A stretch of DNA of 64,000 bases from Cavenderia fasciculata (Eukaryota > Evosea > Eumycetozoa > Acytosteliales > Cavenderiaceae). Shown here one piece after another: positions 49,105 to 60,932 of this stretch. Numbering within the stretch: position 1 is the first letter of the stretch; each line of letters opens with the position of its first letter. The stretch is taken from contig NW_004457624.1 of assembly GCF_000203815.1 (NCBI RefSeq), positions 2,046,001 to 2,110,000 of the forward strand, read 5' to 3'. The notes beneath the pieces are model-generated. The model was not told the origin of the DNA and did no database searches. It saw only the letters and a program-made list of their open reading frames with translations. A program made the position numbers and the translations under genes.

Positions 49105-49793
49105 TTAGGTATCAATTTTATGGTTATTATTATTATTATTATCAACGGTAGATGTATTTCCAATTTTTCCACCAGATTGAATGATAGTTGCTTTGACATC
49201 GATAAGATAATGATCGATAATGGGAAAGGTTTCCAAAAACAATTGTTTGTACATTTCAGATTTAAAGGGGACACCCATGTCTGCATCGGTCACAAACTTT
49301 TTAAAGTCATACCATTTGACCTCTTGAAACTCTGGTTCTGCTTCGTAGGTCAGATCGACACTCGCTATTTTGTCGGCTGGCATGTAAAAGAGATACCAGT
49401 GTATGGTTTGACCACTAAACTTTCTCTTTGTATTCTCAGGATCGTCGGGTGCATACGTGTATGTGATGGGGTGGTTCACCTTGGACACATAACGTAGACA
49501 ATTTGAATTGATCGATAATCCAACCTCCTCTTTGATCTCTCTTACCACTGCTGCATAATAATCTTCATTCTTTTCAACTTCTACTCCTCCTTGAGGTAGT
49601 TGCCACTAATAATAATAATAATAATGTAGATTGGATTAGTTAATTGTGATTTATGTATGTCTGTATCTATCTATCTACATACTCTACCAACAGAAGTTTT
49701 CTTTACAGATGATCTCTTTCCAAGTAATACTTGTCCATCTTCATTAAAGATTAGTGCTCCTACACAACTTCTCAATTTTAATGGTTCATTCAT
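49105..49793 (-). CDS. Nudix hydrolase, dinucleoside-polyphosphate/RppH-like
   Basis: Two exons on the minus strand: 49793-49683 and 49605-49105, giving 203 residues. Exon 1 holds the first strands (LRSCVGALIFNEDGQVLLGK). Exon 2 opens with WQLPQGGVEVEKNEDYY and the Nudix helix REIKEEVGL. Compared with the usual G-x5-E-x7-REUxEExGU box there are two extra residues between the GG and the first Glu. Downstream are RKFSGQTIHWYLFYM and EFQEVKWYDFKKFV, which fit the RppH/Ap4A-hydrolase branch (W-Q-x-P-Q-G-G). Such enzymes hydrolyse dinucleoside polyphosphates or trim 5' phosphates from RNA in a Mg-dependent reaction. The C-terminal tail is Asn-rich. Confidence 0.88.
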
Positions 49794-50532
49794 AATTTGT
49801 TGTGTTTTGTTTTTTTTAATTGTGTTGTGTGTATAAATATATATATTTATATTTATATCTTTATCTATCTATCTATCTATGTTTATAACTCTATCTTTAT
49901 CTTTAATTTAAATTATAAAGATTGTAATGCAATGAAGAATGGAGAATTAAATTGATAATAGAAATTAAATATTAAATTGTAAAAATAAATGTTACATGAA
50001 TTGGGACAATTATATTGAAAATTAATAATAATAATATTATTGTGTGTCTGTTTAAATTGCAACAACAACACATGCGAAATGAAGAAATGAGGGAGTGTGC
50101 TAAACAATGTGTGAACGAGAGTGCTCACTCCTCTTCTTGTTGTGTTGACAGTGAGCTCACTCACTGCACTATCGTCTTTCGGTGTTGTGAGCACGTGATT
50201 CAAATAATTTCAAACACAATATTCAATTCTTTCTATTTGTTTGATAGATATTGATTGTTTTTGATCTATCATCTCTCTATCTCTATCTCTCTCTTTCTCT
50301 ATTGACACAAATAATAAGTTATTATAACTTAACTATAAAACAAACAACATACTACTAGCAGATGTTCAGCACAAGCCACGGTAGACCAATTATGAAGTTT
50401 TTCTCTCATTTAAAACCATAAAAAGTTCGCGACGGAGAGAAGATTGATCATTGTCGTCGTTTGTTTCAACATAAATTAATAATAGAAAGCAGATAGATCG
50501 ATAGATAGATAGATAGATAGAGAATAACAGTA
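49794..50532. promoter_or_regulatory. Divergent spacer between the Nudix and eIF2B-gamma genes
   Basis: About 740 bases, A/T-rich with TATCTATC repeats at each end (49862-49880 and, as GATAGATA, 50496-50520). A more complex segment at 50060-50200 contains GAGTGCTCACTC and GTGAGCTCACTCAC, both dyad-symmetric, and may include regulatory sites. No gene is supported. Confidence 0.45.
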
Positions 50533-52281
50533 ATGTCATTTGAATATCAAGTCATTTTACTTGCAACAAAGCTGGCCAATGCCAAGCTCGAACCAATCGA
50601 TGAGGACTTGCCTCATTCGATGCTCCCAGTTTGCAACAGACCACTCATTTCATATCAATTAGAGTTATTAGAAAAGGCTGGATTTCATTGTATGTTGTTG
50701 TTGAGTTGATAAAGTATTCTCTTTATTGTACTTATTCCTTCCTTCTTCTTCTTCTTCATCTTCTTCTTTTACAGCTGTATTGGTTGTTATCAATGAATTT
50801 GATCAATCAAAGATTAGACCATTCGTATTAGAGATTTACAAAGGAAAGATTGAAGTTGAATTCTTTGTATTAAAGGATCAAATTGGAACTGGTGAAATAT
50901 TATATAGAATCAGAGATAAGATTAAAGTAAGACGAATAGGATGATGATTTACAATCAAATGTATCATTTATACTGATTCATTCTCATTCATTTTTTATAG
51001 ACACCAAACTTTATCGTTATGAATGGTAACTTGATTGCCGATGAAGGATTTGTTAGAAAGATGGCAGACTCACATAGAAGCAACGATGCATCATTCACAG
51101 TGCTATTGAATCCACCACCCGCAGCTCCAACTCAACCAACCAAATCAGAATCTATCGATACTTCATTTGTCGATTACATTGCACTCGATGAAAACGCACA
51201 ACGTATTTTGTTTATGGAAAGAGCAACTGAAATTGAAGATGATATTCCAATCTCTAAATCATTATTGAAACAGTAAGAGAGGAGAGGAGAGGAGGAGAGG
51301 AGAGGAGAGGAGAGGAGAGGAGAGGAGAGGAGAGGAGAGGAGAGGAGAGGAGAGGAGAGGAGAGGAGAGGAGAGGAGAGGAGAGGAGAGGAGAGGAGAGG
51401 ATAGATAGATAGATATATAATATATATACTAATTATATTTGATTTAGTTTCCCAAATTTAGTATTTAATAATAATTTACAAGATGCACAATTCTATATCT
51501 TTTCAAGATGGGTGATTGATTTGATTGCAGAAGATCAAAAGAGCAAAAATATACAGTTTGTCAGCATCAAGAATCACTTGATACCCTATTTATTGTCATG
51601 TCAAGTTCCAGGACACGGCAACCATTTGCCAGCCACTGCACTCAACTATTTACACGATCTTGGTTTGTCCATGTCTTCGTCGGCCAGTCCCTTCAACCCA
51701 TCCTATCACATCAACCAAAGCACAACGGGCACGATCAAGTGTTTGGCCTATTTGATGCCACGCGACGGTTACTGTGCCAACATTAACAACTTGCAGTCAT
51801 ACAGAGCAGTCAACAATGATATTGCTCGTGGTGCTTCCAGCTCTATCAAGCCACACGAACCAAGAGGCAAGAACAACTATGTCGATCCAACCGTACAGGT
51901 TGCTCCTACCTCGGTCGGTGCCGACTGTGTCATTGGTATGGCTACTGTCCTCGGTGCCAAGTCTAGCGTCAAGAAATCAATCATTGGTAAACACTGTAAA
52001 TTTGGTCTCTCTGTTAGAATTGAAAATGCAATCATTATGGATCATGTTACTGTTGAAGATGGGTAAGAAGAGAAATGATAAAGAGAAAAAGGTAGTTGAT
52101 AAATCACATTTTAACCTTTTTTCTATTTTTAAAATCTTATAGATGTAGTATTAATGGATCAATCATTGGTAACAATGTTTATATAAAGACCAAACTAGCT
52201 GTAAAGGATAGTCAAGTAGCATCGGGATATACTGTCAAAAAAGAATTAAAGAGTAAAGCCGTTGGAAATGAATTGGAATAA
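50533..52281 (+). CDS. eif2b3: Translation initiation factor eIF2B subunit gamma
   Basis: Five exons: 50533-50689, 50775-50926, 51001-51272, 51448-52062 and 52143-52281, giving 444 residues. The N-terminal pyrophosphorylase-like domain is clear (YQVILLATKLANAKL, PHSMLPVCNRPLISYQLELL, IGTGEILYRIRDKI, NFIVMNGNLIADEGF). The C-terminal left-handed beta-helix has hexapeptide repeats (VQVAPTSVGADCVIGMATVL, SSVKKSIIGKHCKFG, INGSIIGNNVYIKTK). Order and length match eIF2B gamma, which with epsilon forms the catalytic half of the GDP/GTP exchange factor for eIF2, the step blocked in the integrated stress response. Intron 3 carries a GAGAG minisatellite. Confidence 0.95.
51279..51400. repeat. (GAGAG)n repeat in an eIF2B-gamma intron
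   Basis: About 24 units of the 5-mer GAGAG run through intron 3 (51273-51447), followed by GATA units and a short A/T-rich end with the acceptor. The transcript strand is all purine across this tract, which is unusual close to a splice donor. Confidence 0.97.
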
Positions 52282-53164
52282 ATAATACAAGTCGTAGAGA
52301 GTAATTTGTAAATTACAAATTATTAATAATAATATTTCGATACGATGACATCGTATTTGATCCACATATTTGCAATGATTGATATCTCCAACATGAATTT
52401 GATTTGGTTTGGTGATTCTTTTGGAAAAATGTTAAAGTAAATCCTCACGAAAATAGGTAGAATAGAGGAAAGAAGGGGGTAATGACTGGAAAGATACCAA
52501 ATGAACAATGATTTATTTTTGTACGGATATATTGATTTTACTACTACTTTGATGGAAATAATTATATCTTTCCTACCATTTTTTGATGGTGAAAATCATT
52601 GATAACATAATTATTTTAGACATCAAAAAATGGTTGGAAAGAATATAAATTATTGATCGTTTGTTAGAGTTACAACATTCCAATTTGTTTTTGAAAGGTA
52701 ACAGTAGTGTTTGATCTTATTAGGTTGTTGGGATTGTTGTTGACGTGGGTTCTTTAGTTGTATGATTGAAGAGTACTACTCTTTAGAATTTGACCTAGAT
52801 ATATTCCCCTCGTTGAACAGGAATGGGTGTTGCAAGAGAGCAACTATTCATATTATATCACACTTACAACTTGATCAAAAGCTAAGAATGTCTAATAACC
52901 TTTAAAATTAATCATTTTATTTTTATATTTTCTCTCTATCTCTATATTTCTTTTAATGAAATAATACATATATATTTTGAAATTTGAATATTAGGTCAAT
53001 TCCTTGATGCACAAAGTTTGGTAGCAAAAATAAATAAAATAAAAACAAACTCTTTTGGTGATGATCAAAAAATGAACATGCCAAGTTTGGGAGGTCCTCT
53101 CATCAATCGAGTCAGACACAAAGAGAGACTAAAAGATATATAGATATAGATATAGGTAGACAAG
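52282..53164. other. Intergenic region containing a hairpin
   Basis: No coding gene is supported between eIF2B gamma and EMC1. It contains the foldback described separately at 52559-52650, a mixed-composition section at 52680-52900, and A/T-rich sequence before the EMC1 start. Confidence 0.5.
52559..52650. ncRNA. Near-perfect inverted repeat, hairpin of ~90 nt (possible small-RNA precursor)
   Basis: The left arm (52564-52588, ending TACCATTTTTTGATG) pairs with the right arm (52621-52646, beginning CATCAAAAAATGGTTGG) over about 25 base pairs with one mismatch and one single-base bulge; pairing extends a few A/T bases beyond. The 32-base loop (52589-52620) can close further through AAAAT/ATTTT. 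Size and shape fit a microRNA-type precursor, which dictyostelids possess, but a small foldback element or a terminator-like structure is equally possible. Nothing shows that it is transcribed. Confidence 0.35.
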
Positions 53165-56100
53165 ATGAGAATATATACTAGCATATCATCCATATTATTG
53201 GTATTGATATCAATCATATTATGTTCAACTGCTGTATATTCAATGTATGAAGAACAATATGGTGTATCTAATTGGTATGTGTCACACACAGTGATCGGGC
53301 TAGCAAAGAAGAAGAAGAAGAATTGACATTGTTGTTTATATACATGTATTATATATATATATATATATATATAGGATCATTAATAATATAGGGAAAGTAG
53401 AGAATGCAATAGTGATTGAAGATACCGATGACAAGTATTTCTTGGCACAATCATCGGTTTTACAGAGCAACGATCCAAAAGACACTGTCAACATTATTAG
53501 TTTGTTGTCAGCTACTACTGGTAGATTGGTTTGGAGACAAATCTTACCAAGACAAGAAAAGACTGTTCAATTATTATCTTTAAAGAAACAATCATCAAGT
53601 AAGTCGAGAAAGGAGAAAGGAGAATAGAGATATATGGATCTATATAAAAGATGTGATATTAACTTTTCTTATTTTTCTATTAATTAGCATTTGTTACAAT
53701 ATCATCTGGTAATATTATTAGATATTGGTCAAGAAAGAATGGTACGGTGATTTGGAACAATTATATTGCATCAAATGATCATTGTGAAGGTGGTGTTGTC
53801 TTTGTAGAGGATATTGACAAGGATCATTTAAGCGAGTTGAGAGTTACCTGTGACAATAGTGTTGTATTGTTGTCATCAAAGAATGGAAATCAAGTGTGGC
53901 AGAGAAAGGCTGCTGGAGAGGGTGTAACCTTTGTTCGTTCACAATCACCAGATACATTGTTCTCGTACGATAAAACCACCTTTTATGTTGATACTATCAA
54001 CCCGTTAACTGGTGAATCTACCCAAGAGAAAAAGTCAATCAAGGTGATACCAGATGGTTCAGAACACAAGTTGTGGCCAACACACATTGTTACATCGACT
54101 GGAGAGATTGTGATTATGGTTCCAGGTGCCAATGTTGTCTATGTTGGAAAGATCAATGGCAAGACAGTCGATAGTTTCCAAGCTGTCACTGTCGATGCTC
54201 AAGTTGACTCTCTATCTGCATCCGTCCAACCTAGTCCATACTTTGTTGTCAACAATCGTTTCGTTTACAAAGGTGTCAACAAAGTATTCGAGTTGGAAAA
54301 GGATTCACAACAACAGTTACTTTTAACTGGTGACAGTGGTAGTTTGGTCGTACCAAACAACAACACGATTGTATTGGTTGAAAAGGAAGACAAAAAGGTA
54401 GTTTACACATTGCCAGACAATCTTTACAGAGACAGTCCACTTGTCCAAGTATGGGCAGTTGACGCAAAGACGGTTATTGCAGTTGCCAGAGACTGGTCAT
54501 TGACCGGATACCGTTTGGCCAGCAAGGACAACATTGTTGAAAAGGTATGGAAGCGTGAAGAGGCATTGGCAGCAGTTGTTGCCAGCGAACTTATCGATAT
54601 CCCTCCAAAGGACTTGTCCAAGTTGCAAAAGCTCGAAGAAGAGTTCCACGGTGCTCAAGACGAGTCGACTGTCGCACACTTGCTCCGACGTTTGTCGATC
54701 CAGTTGTCGTCGGTCTTTGGATCGATCGTTGGATCGAGTGACGAGGTAGTTGCACCAAACCAATTCAAGGGTGAGGGTGACAGCATGACCGACAAGATTT
54801 TGGTCGTTGTCACACGTGCAGGTGTCGCATTTGGATTAGAGACTGGTGACAAGGGACGTATCATGTGGGTCAAGCCGTTGGCTCAATACGTTATGGTTGC
54901 CGACGACATTCGACTCCACGTCACCAAGTCTCAGCACCCAGGTGCCGAGATTGTCATCATTCACTATGTCAACTTTGATGATGTTCCAGGTGGACGTCCC
55001 GGTGCCAAGCACCACCGTGCACGTATCACTCATGTCGACGCTGTCTCTGGTAAAGAACTCTCCTACACTATCGTCCACGGTACACCAGTCCTCCACTCTG
55101 CAGTCATCCCTATCGACTCTTTGGGTGCATCCAACAACAATAATGTCAATGCGAGTGAAGGAGCTGCAACAGGAGAGAATCTCTTTATCACAGTACTCAA
55201 CTACCCAGGTAAAGGTGCTCCACCCATTGTACAAGTGTCTCCATGGACTGCCGAGACACGTTTCAACTGGGAGCTCCTCAAAAAGATTTCCTTTTATTTG
55301 ATCGATCATCAAGAGTCTGTTATCCGCGGTTATTCAATCGAATCGATGGCCAATGGTCGTACAGGATCATTCAAGTCGGTCGAAACATGGCGCATCAACT
55401 TTGGCAAGCTCTACCAAAAGGTTGTAGCTGTCGGCAAGACCAACCCACACGAGATTATTGTCTCACCAGCCATTATCCTCGGTAACCGCAATCTCTTGCC
55501 CAAGTACATCAACCGTAACATCATCTCGGTGGCCACCTACGACAAGGCTGCCTCATTGGCCAACATCTATTTGATCGACTCTATCAGTGGTGCCATCATC
55601 AAGGAATACACCCATTCCAATGCTGGTGGTCACATTCCAATCGTTCATCTTGAAAACAGTGTCATCTATTCAGTTTTTGATACCTCTTTAAATAAGCAAA
55701 CCATTTCATCAATAGATTTATTTGAAAAGAATGTTGAATGGAACAAGTACGAAGCAAATTTAATAATAATAATAATAATAATTATTTGATTTAAAATACT
55801 AACAAATCTTTTTTGATTTCTTTTAGGGAAACAATTACATCATTTGATTCAAGTCAAAGTGATAATTTAATTATTAGTCAAAAGAGTTTTACCATTCCAT
55901 TTATTGTTGAAACCTTACAATTATCACTTTCAACCAAGGGTATTACAAGCAAGGCAGTTCTTGTTGGTTTGGCTAACGGTCAAATTATGCCAATCGAAAA
56001 GAAATGGATTGATTCTCGTCGTCCCTATCCAAGTGAAGCAACCCCATACGATCAAGAAGAAGGTTTAATTCCCTATCATTCTTTATTAAATTTCCCACCC

Positions 56101-56436
56101 TACATGTATCTAACTCTTAATAATTCTGTATGTAATCATAAACACAAACAAATATCGATATGTAAATAATAATTTTATATGTTTCTTTTTTTACTATAGA
56201 TTCCATTATTACAATCAATCAATACTCAAGGTACATCATTAGAGTCAACAGCAGTTTTAGTTGCACACGGTTTGGATATTTTTGGCTCTTTGATTGCAAT
56301 CTCCACCTCTTACGATATTCTTTCACCAAGTTTCAATCATTTTGCACTTGTTTCCACTTCTTTATTATTGGTTATTATGACCCTTATCACCAATAAGATT
56401 AGAAGAGATAAATTATTAAAAAAGAAATGGAAATAA
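53165..56436 (+). CDS. emc1: ER membrane protein complex subunit 1 (EMC1)
   Basis: Five exons: 53165-53274, 53375-53598, 53688-55746, 55827-56127 and 56200-56436, giving 976 residues, close to the family norm. A signal peptide (MRIYTSISSILLVLISIILC) starts the protein. The luminal PQQ-like propeller shows repeated turns such as VNIISLLSATTGRLVWRQIL, ISSGNIIRYWSRKNGTVIWN and VVLLSSKNGNQVWQRK. The C-terminal DUF1620 region contains IPIEKKWIDSRRPYPSEATP-like sequence (FANGQI-type lead NGQIMPIEKKWIDSRRP). It ends with one membrane helix (FALVSTSLLLVIMTLIT) and a basic cytosolic tail. EMC inserts tail-anchored and multipass proteins into the ER membrane. The donor at 55747 is GTACGA, less typical, but is the only one that keeps phase. 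Confidence 0.95.
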
Positions 56437-56579
56437 TCCATAAATAAATAAATAACAACAGAGATCGACCGAATAATATACATCAAAGTAATAATAATAA
56501 TATAAATTCCAAAAATAATAATAATTAATAAATACACATATATAAATTTAAATATATTTGGTTTGATTTAGGTCCATTA

Positions 56580-57030
56580 TTATCTATTTAGTCCAGCCAA
56601 TTTACTAAATAAGAGTTCATTGAATTTTTGTTGAAATGAATGACTATAGTACATTACTATATTAGGAAGTGAATCAAATACAGGTGGTGTACAAGGTGAT
56701 GATCGAGATTGATCTTGTTTAGCAGATGATTCTTGATCAAGTTCACCTTTTAATTCGATAAGCTATCAAAACAAGAGAGAGACGGACGTTAGTTTTAGAT
56801 CTAGTTAGCTCTTTCTTCTTTCTCTCTCTTCTTAATAATCATACACTAAATCCCTCATGCATAGACATTCGAATCAATATAGATAATGGTTCATGACATT
56901 CAATGTTAAAGAGTACAACTCCACCATCGACATCTGATCTTGGGTCTTTGTCCAATACTTTTAATTCCTTTACTCCATATGATACATCTTCAATAGCTGC
57001 TTCAATCTCCTTTTTGAAATCTATCGACAT
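56580..57030 (-). CDS. GSKIP-domain protein
   Basis: Two exons on the minus strand: 57030-56845 and 56762-56580, giving 122 residues. The start MSIDFKKEIEAAIEDVSYGVKELKVL matches the GSKIP core VSYAVKELKVS; the end, VFDSLPNIVMYYSHSFQQKF then NELLFSKLAGL, matches the C-terminal helix that in mammalian GSKIP docks to GSK3. The middle strand reads GGVVLFNIECHEPLSILIRM. A ~20-residue Gln/Ser-rich insertion (QESSAKQDQSRSSP) precedes the last helix. GSKIP domains are found alone, as here, or in CLU/FMP27-type proteins. It may bind the GskA kinase, which has a strong role in dictyostelid cell-fate choice (inference). Confidence 0.82.
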
Positions 57031-57326
57031 GCTGGATAAAGATTAAGAGAGAATAACGGTACTGTGAATCATCAATAATAATGGTGGTGTTGGTTCTCAA
57101 GACTGAGAAACTACTTTGAAAATAGATTCGGATGGGAGGTAGTTTGTTGTTTGGCCAACGTTTTATGAAATTTATTCAATTGCAGTCCAATTATTCAATT
57201 CCGTCCATCATTGATTAAGGTGTCCTCGCGAGTGAAAGAATAATAGTAATCATATAATAACAAACAACATATCACTCTTGTAATACTACATATATTTAAA
57301 TAAACACATACACCAACAACAAGACC
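57031..57326. promoter_or_regulatory. Shared upstream region of the GSKIP and SIR2-like genes
   Basis: 296 bases between two divergent start codons. Mixed composition near the GSKIP side, A/T-rich with CAACAA just before the SIR2-like ATG. It probably holds both promoters. Confidence 0.5.
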
Positions 57327-60300
57327 ATGGATTCGATCATTGTTAATAAACAAGAAACCGATAAGAATAATAATAATAATAATCAAGATGATGATGATGA
57401 TAGTAATGGTGTAAAGAAAGATGATAAAGCAGTAGACTCTGTTTCATCATCGAATAATAACGACGTTGTTGACAGCAACAATATAATACAATCAATTGAT
57501 ACAAAGGAGGAAGAGCATATTATTACAACCCCGACAACAGTTCCTACGACAGAACAACAAACAAGTATAACCACAACGACAATAATTACACCACCACAAC
57601 AACAGCAACAACAACAAGATGATAACATTTTAAAAAAAGAAATCATTATACAATCACCACATAGAAATAATGATCATGATGAAGAGGAGGAGGAAGAAGA
57701 AGAAGATGAAGTACTTTCACCAACTCAATTTAAATCTCCACCTCCACCTCCACAACCTACAACTCCAACATCAATTGTAACACCACAACTACATTTACCT
57801 ACACCAAGTGGCAAGTACCTTCCATTGACACCTCATCTCTCAAAGTTTGATCAATTGAGAATGATATCGGAACTGGAACACCAATCACCACATGACAAGT
57901 TGGCAAACCTCGAAGCTCTATTGATTGAAAAGAACCAAATGATACTGTCACCGGAAAAGTCTCATTTTCACGATTCCAATGGTAGGTTGACACCTCCTCC
58001 ATCATTTATCGACGATCTATCATCATCTGGTGAAATTGGTAATAGCTCAGACTCGTTATTTGGTTCTGATCAGACATCAACAACCTCAACCTCAACCACT
58101 CAAACCAACATAACCTCATCGACAAATGAATTGGATACTGAAGATAAAATGAACATAGATATTGGTGGTGCTGATTCTGACGACACTGAAGATGATGATT
58201 TTGACATGTCCGCCGTAACACTAGAACTTGGTAAAAGTTTTAGTTCTGTATCAACTCATTCAGAGTCATCATCATCATTGTCTCAATCAACTGGTAGTGC
58301 TGGTAACCCTCCACCTCTTTCAACTTTACCAACAACTAAAAAGGAAGGAGAAGGAGAGGAAACATTAACATCAACAACAACTACCACCACGACCACTACA
58401 ACCAAACCAGATCAACCAACATTACCAAAACCACCATTATTAGTTCCACCACCACCAACAACAAGAGTTAAAAAGGAAAATACACCTAAAAGAAGTACTT
58501 CTACTACTTCATCATCATCAACCGATATTGGAGACAAACCAAGTAGTAGTAGTAGTAAAGCAGATAAATTATTATCATTTTTAGGATTTGTTAAAAAGAA
58601 AAAGAATGATGATTCTTCTTCTTCTTCTTCTTCTAGTGGTACTACTACGACTGCAGATCAAAACATTTCAGGGTTTAAAGAAGAGTATATAAGATATCTA
58701 GACCATATGCAAGTATCTAGTAAAAATGAAGAAAAGGTTAAATTTGAAATGCCAAAGGCGTCGGTTGAGGATGGCCATGTATTTTTATTGTATGGAGATT
58801 TAACTAAATTGGTATGTGATGTAAAGATGGTACCTTGTTCGAATCATTCAATGATGCGTGTAGCATTATCGAGTTGGCTAAAGAATGATTGGTTAACATT
58901 TCCAGCCGACATTAGAAACAAAGTTATGATGAGTGTTCCACCTGAACCATTTAAACGTGGTATCAGTAGAGTTTATAAATGTCAAAGTTGGCCAACTGAA
59001 TATCCAAATATAAGGTAACTAAATAATCAAAACATATTTATAATTTATTTATTTATTTATTTATTTATATTTTGCTACTTTTAGTCAACCATGGTTTACA
59101 ACAGTAGTACCAAACTTTCATTATTATGAGAGGATTGGACCTGAATGGTATATAAGTGGAGCAAGAGAGTTTTTAAATGAAGTTGGAAAGGATTTGGCAA
59201 AGAATAAACCAAAACCTAAAAATGGAAGAGCAAAGCATTTGGTTGCACTTCCCATCTTGGGAACTGGTGGTGGTGGAGGATCGTCTATAGCAGGATCAAT
59301 CCTATCACTCTTGTTACAGGAATTGTACAAAGCTACTCGTGTATGGAAATATGATTGTGTGTTGGTGACAAACGAATTGCCAATGTACACGGCTGCACGT
59401 AATGCAAGACGAGAGATGATGTCTCAGGACAAAGACTATTCGTATATTTACAACCAACTGTTGGGTGACCAAATGATGGAAAAGGCATCACAGTTGGCAA
59501 AGATGTTGGATCAAGGTAAATTGGCGTTGTTCTTGGGTGCTGGATGCAGCAGAAGTGCAGGTCTACCAACTTGGATTGGATTGTTAAACATGTTGGGTGA
59601 AAAGTTGGGAATGACACAAGACGAGGTGAAAGCAATGGACCAACTTCATTATTTGGATCGTGCAACAGTCCTTGAAAATCGTTGGAAAAAGGCACTTGCC
59701 AAATACTCTCCTCCGACAGTTGACGATGTGACTAAAAGGACAGCTGATAAGTCGTCGTCGACATCGCCAAATATTACTGCCAATGCTGAGGATGGAGCTG
59801 AAAACCCACTTGACTATATCTCCAATACAGTCTATTCAGAGTTACACAGAAACCTGTACAATGAAATCAATATACCAATGCAAGAAGAGATTGCCAATTT
59901 AATGAAAGTGTCTCATGCAGGATTAACCCATTTCCTAATGGCATCGACACCAGCCACCGATATTATTACAACAAACTATGACCGATGTTTTGAAATTGCT
60001 AGTACGTCTGTCGGCACATCTTGTGTGGTTCTGCCATACGAGTCATTGATCAGCAACAGCGATCATAAAAAACGTTGGATTCTCAAATTACATGGATGTG
60101 TTTCCAACCCAATGGATATTGTCATCACAAGAGAAGACTATATCCGATATGGAGATAAACGCGAGGCTCTATCTGGTATCCTCCAATCAAGTCTAATCAC
60201 CAAACACCTCTTGTTTGTCGGGTTTAGTTTGGTTGACGATAATTTCTTTAACGTAATGTCTGCTGTCAAATCTGCTACATTTGCCTCAAAACAACAAAGA

Positions 60301-60730
60301 AAATTTGGTACAGCTTTATTTATTCAAAAGAATGATTGTATGTGTACAAAACAACAACAACAAATTATATAATTTAAATAATATATATTAATCATTCATT
60401 ATTTTCTATCTTTTTTTAGTGATGAGTGAATTATGGGGACAACAAATAGACTTTGTTTGTTTGGACAAGGGAAATGAAGATATTGCAAGATGTGCAAGAA
60501 AACAGGAAATATTTTTAGAGTATCTTAGTTCGATCAGTATCAACAATACATCGCATTTGATGGAACAAAGATTCGATTGTATTTTAAAGGAAGGTGAAAA
60601 GGTGTTTAGAGATAGTTTAATCAAATTTGTTGAAGACTTGCCAGAAGAGGCAAGAGAAACACAAGTTTACAAAAAGTTTGAAACTTTTCTAAACCAAATT
60701 GGCTATCGTCACTATAGCCATCGTCGGTAG
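57327..60730 (+). CDS. Macro-like/SIR2 two-module NAD-binding protein
   Basis: Three exons: 57327-59014, 59085-60337 and 60420-60730, giving 1,083 residues. Residues 1-470 are disordered Asn/Gln/Glu/Ser/Thr-rich sequence. Residues ~481-680 form a module starting HVFLLYGDLTKLVCDVKMVP and containing KHLVALPILGTGGGGGSS and YDCVLVTNELPMYTAARNAR. The GDLT-DV start and Gly loop recall a macrodomain or a SLOG fold. Residues ~708-960 are SIR2-like: GKLALFLGAGCSRSAGLPTW (GAG at ~714-716), TDIITTNYDRCFE (Asn ~860), WILKLHGCVS (His ~899) and KHLLFVGFSLVDDNF. The N and H match the NAD-cleaving residues of SIR2 enzymes. A helical C-terminus follows. The CxxC zinc site of histone sirtuins is absent, so it belongs with the SIR2_2/ThsA-like group that destroys NAD in bacterial defence, not with deacetylases. 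Introns and codon use show it is a settled host gene. Confidence 0.8.
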
Positions 60731-60932
60731 TAGTGTCAAAATCAAAGTAATAATAAACTCTCTTATTATTGTTGTATATTTTGTTTCACAAACAGACATT
60801 TAATTTGATTGTTATTATTTTTGAATCTTTGGATTTTCTCAAAGACACCCAATTTTCTACTGCATATTATTTATCTAAAAAAGATCAATCGATACTATTA
60901 CTATTACTATTACAAAAGTTATACCCTATATT

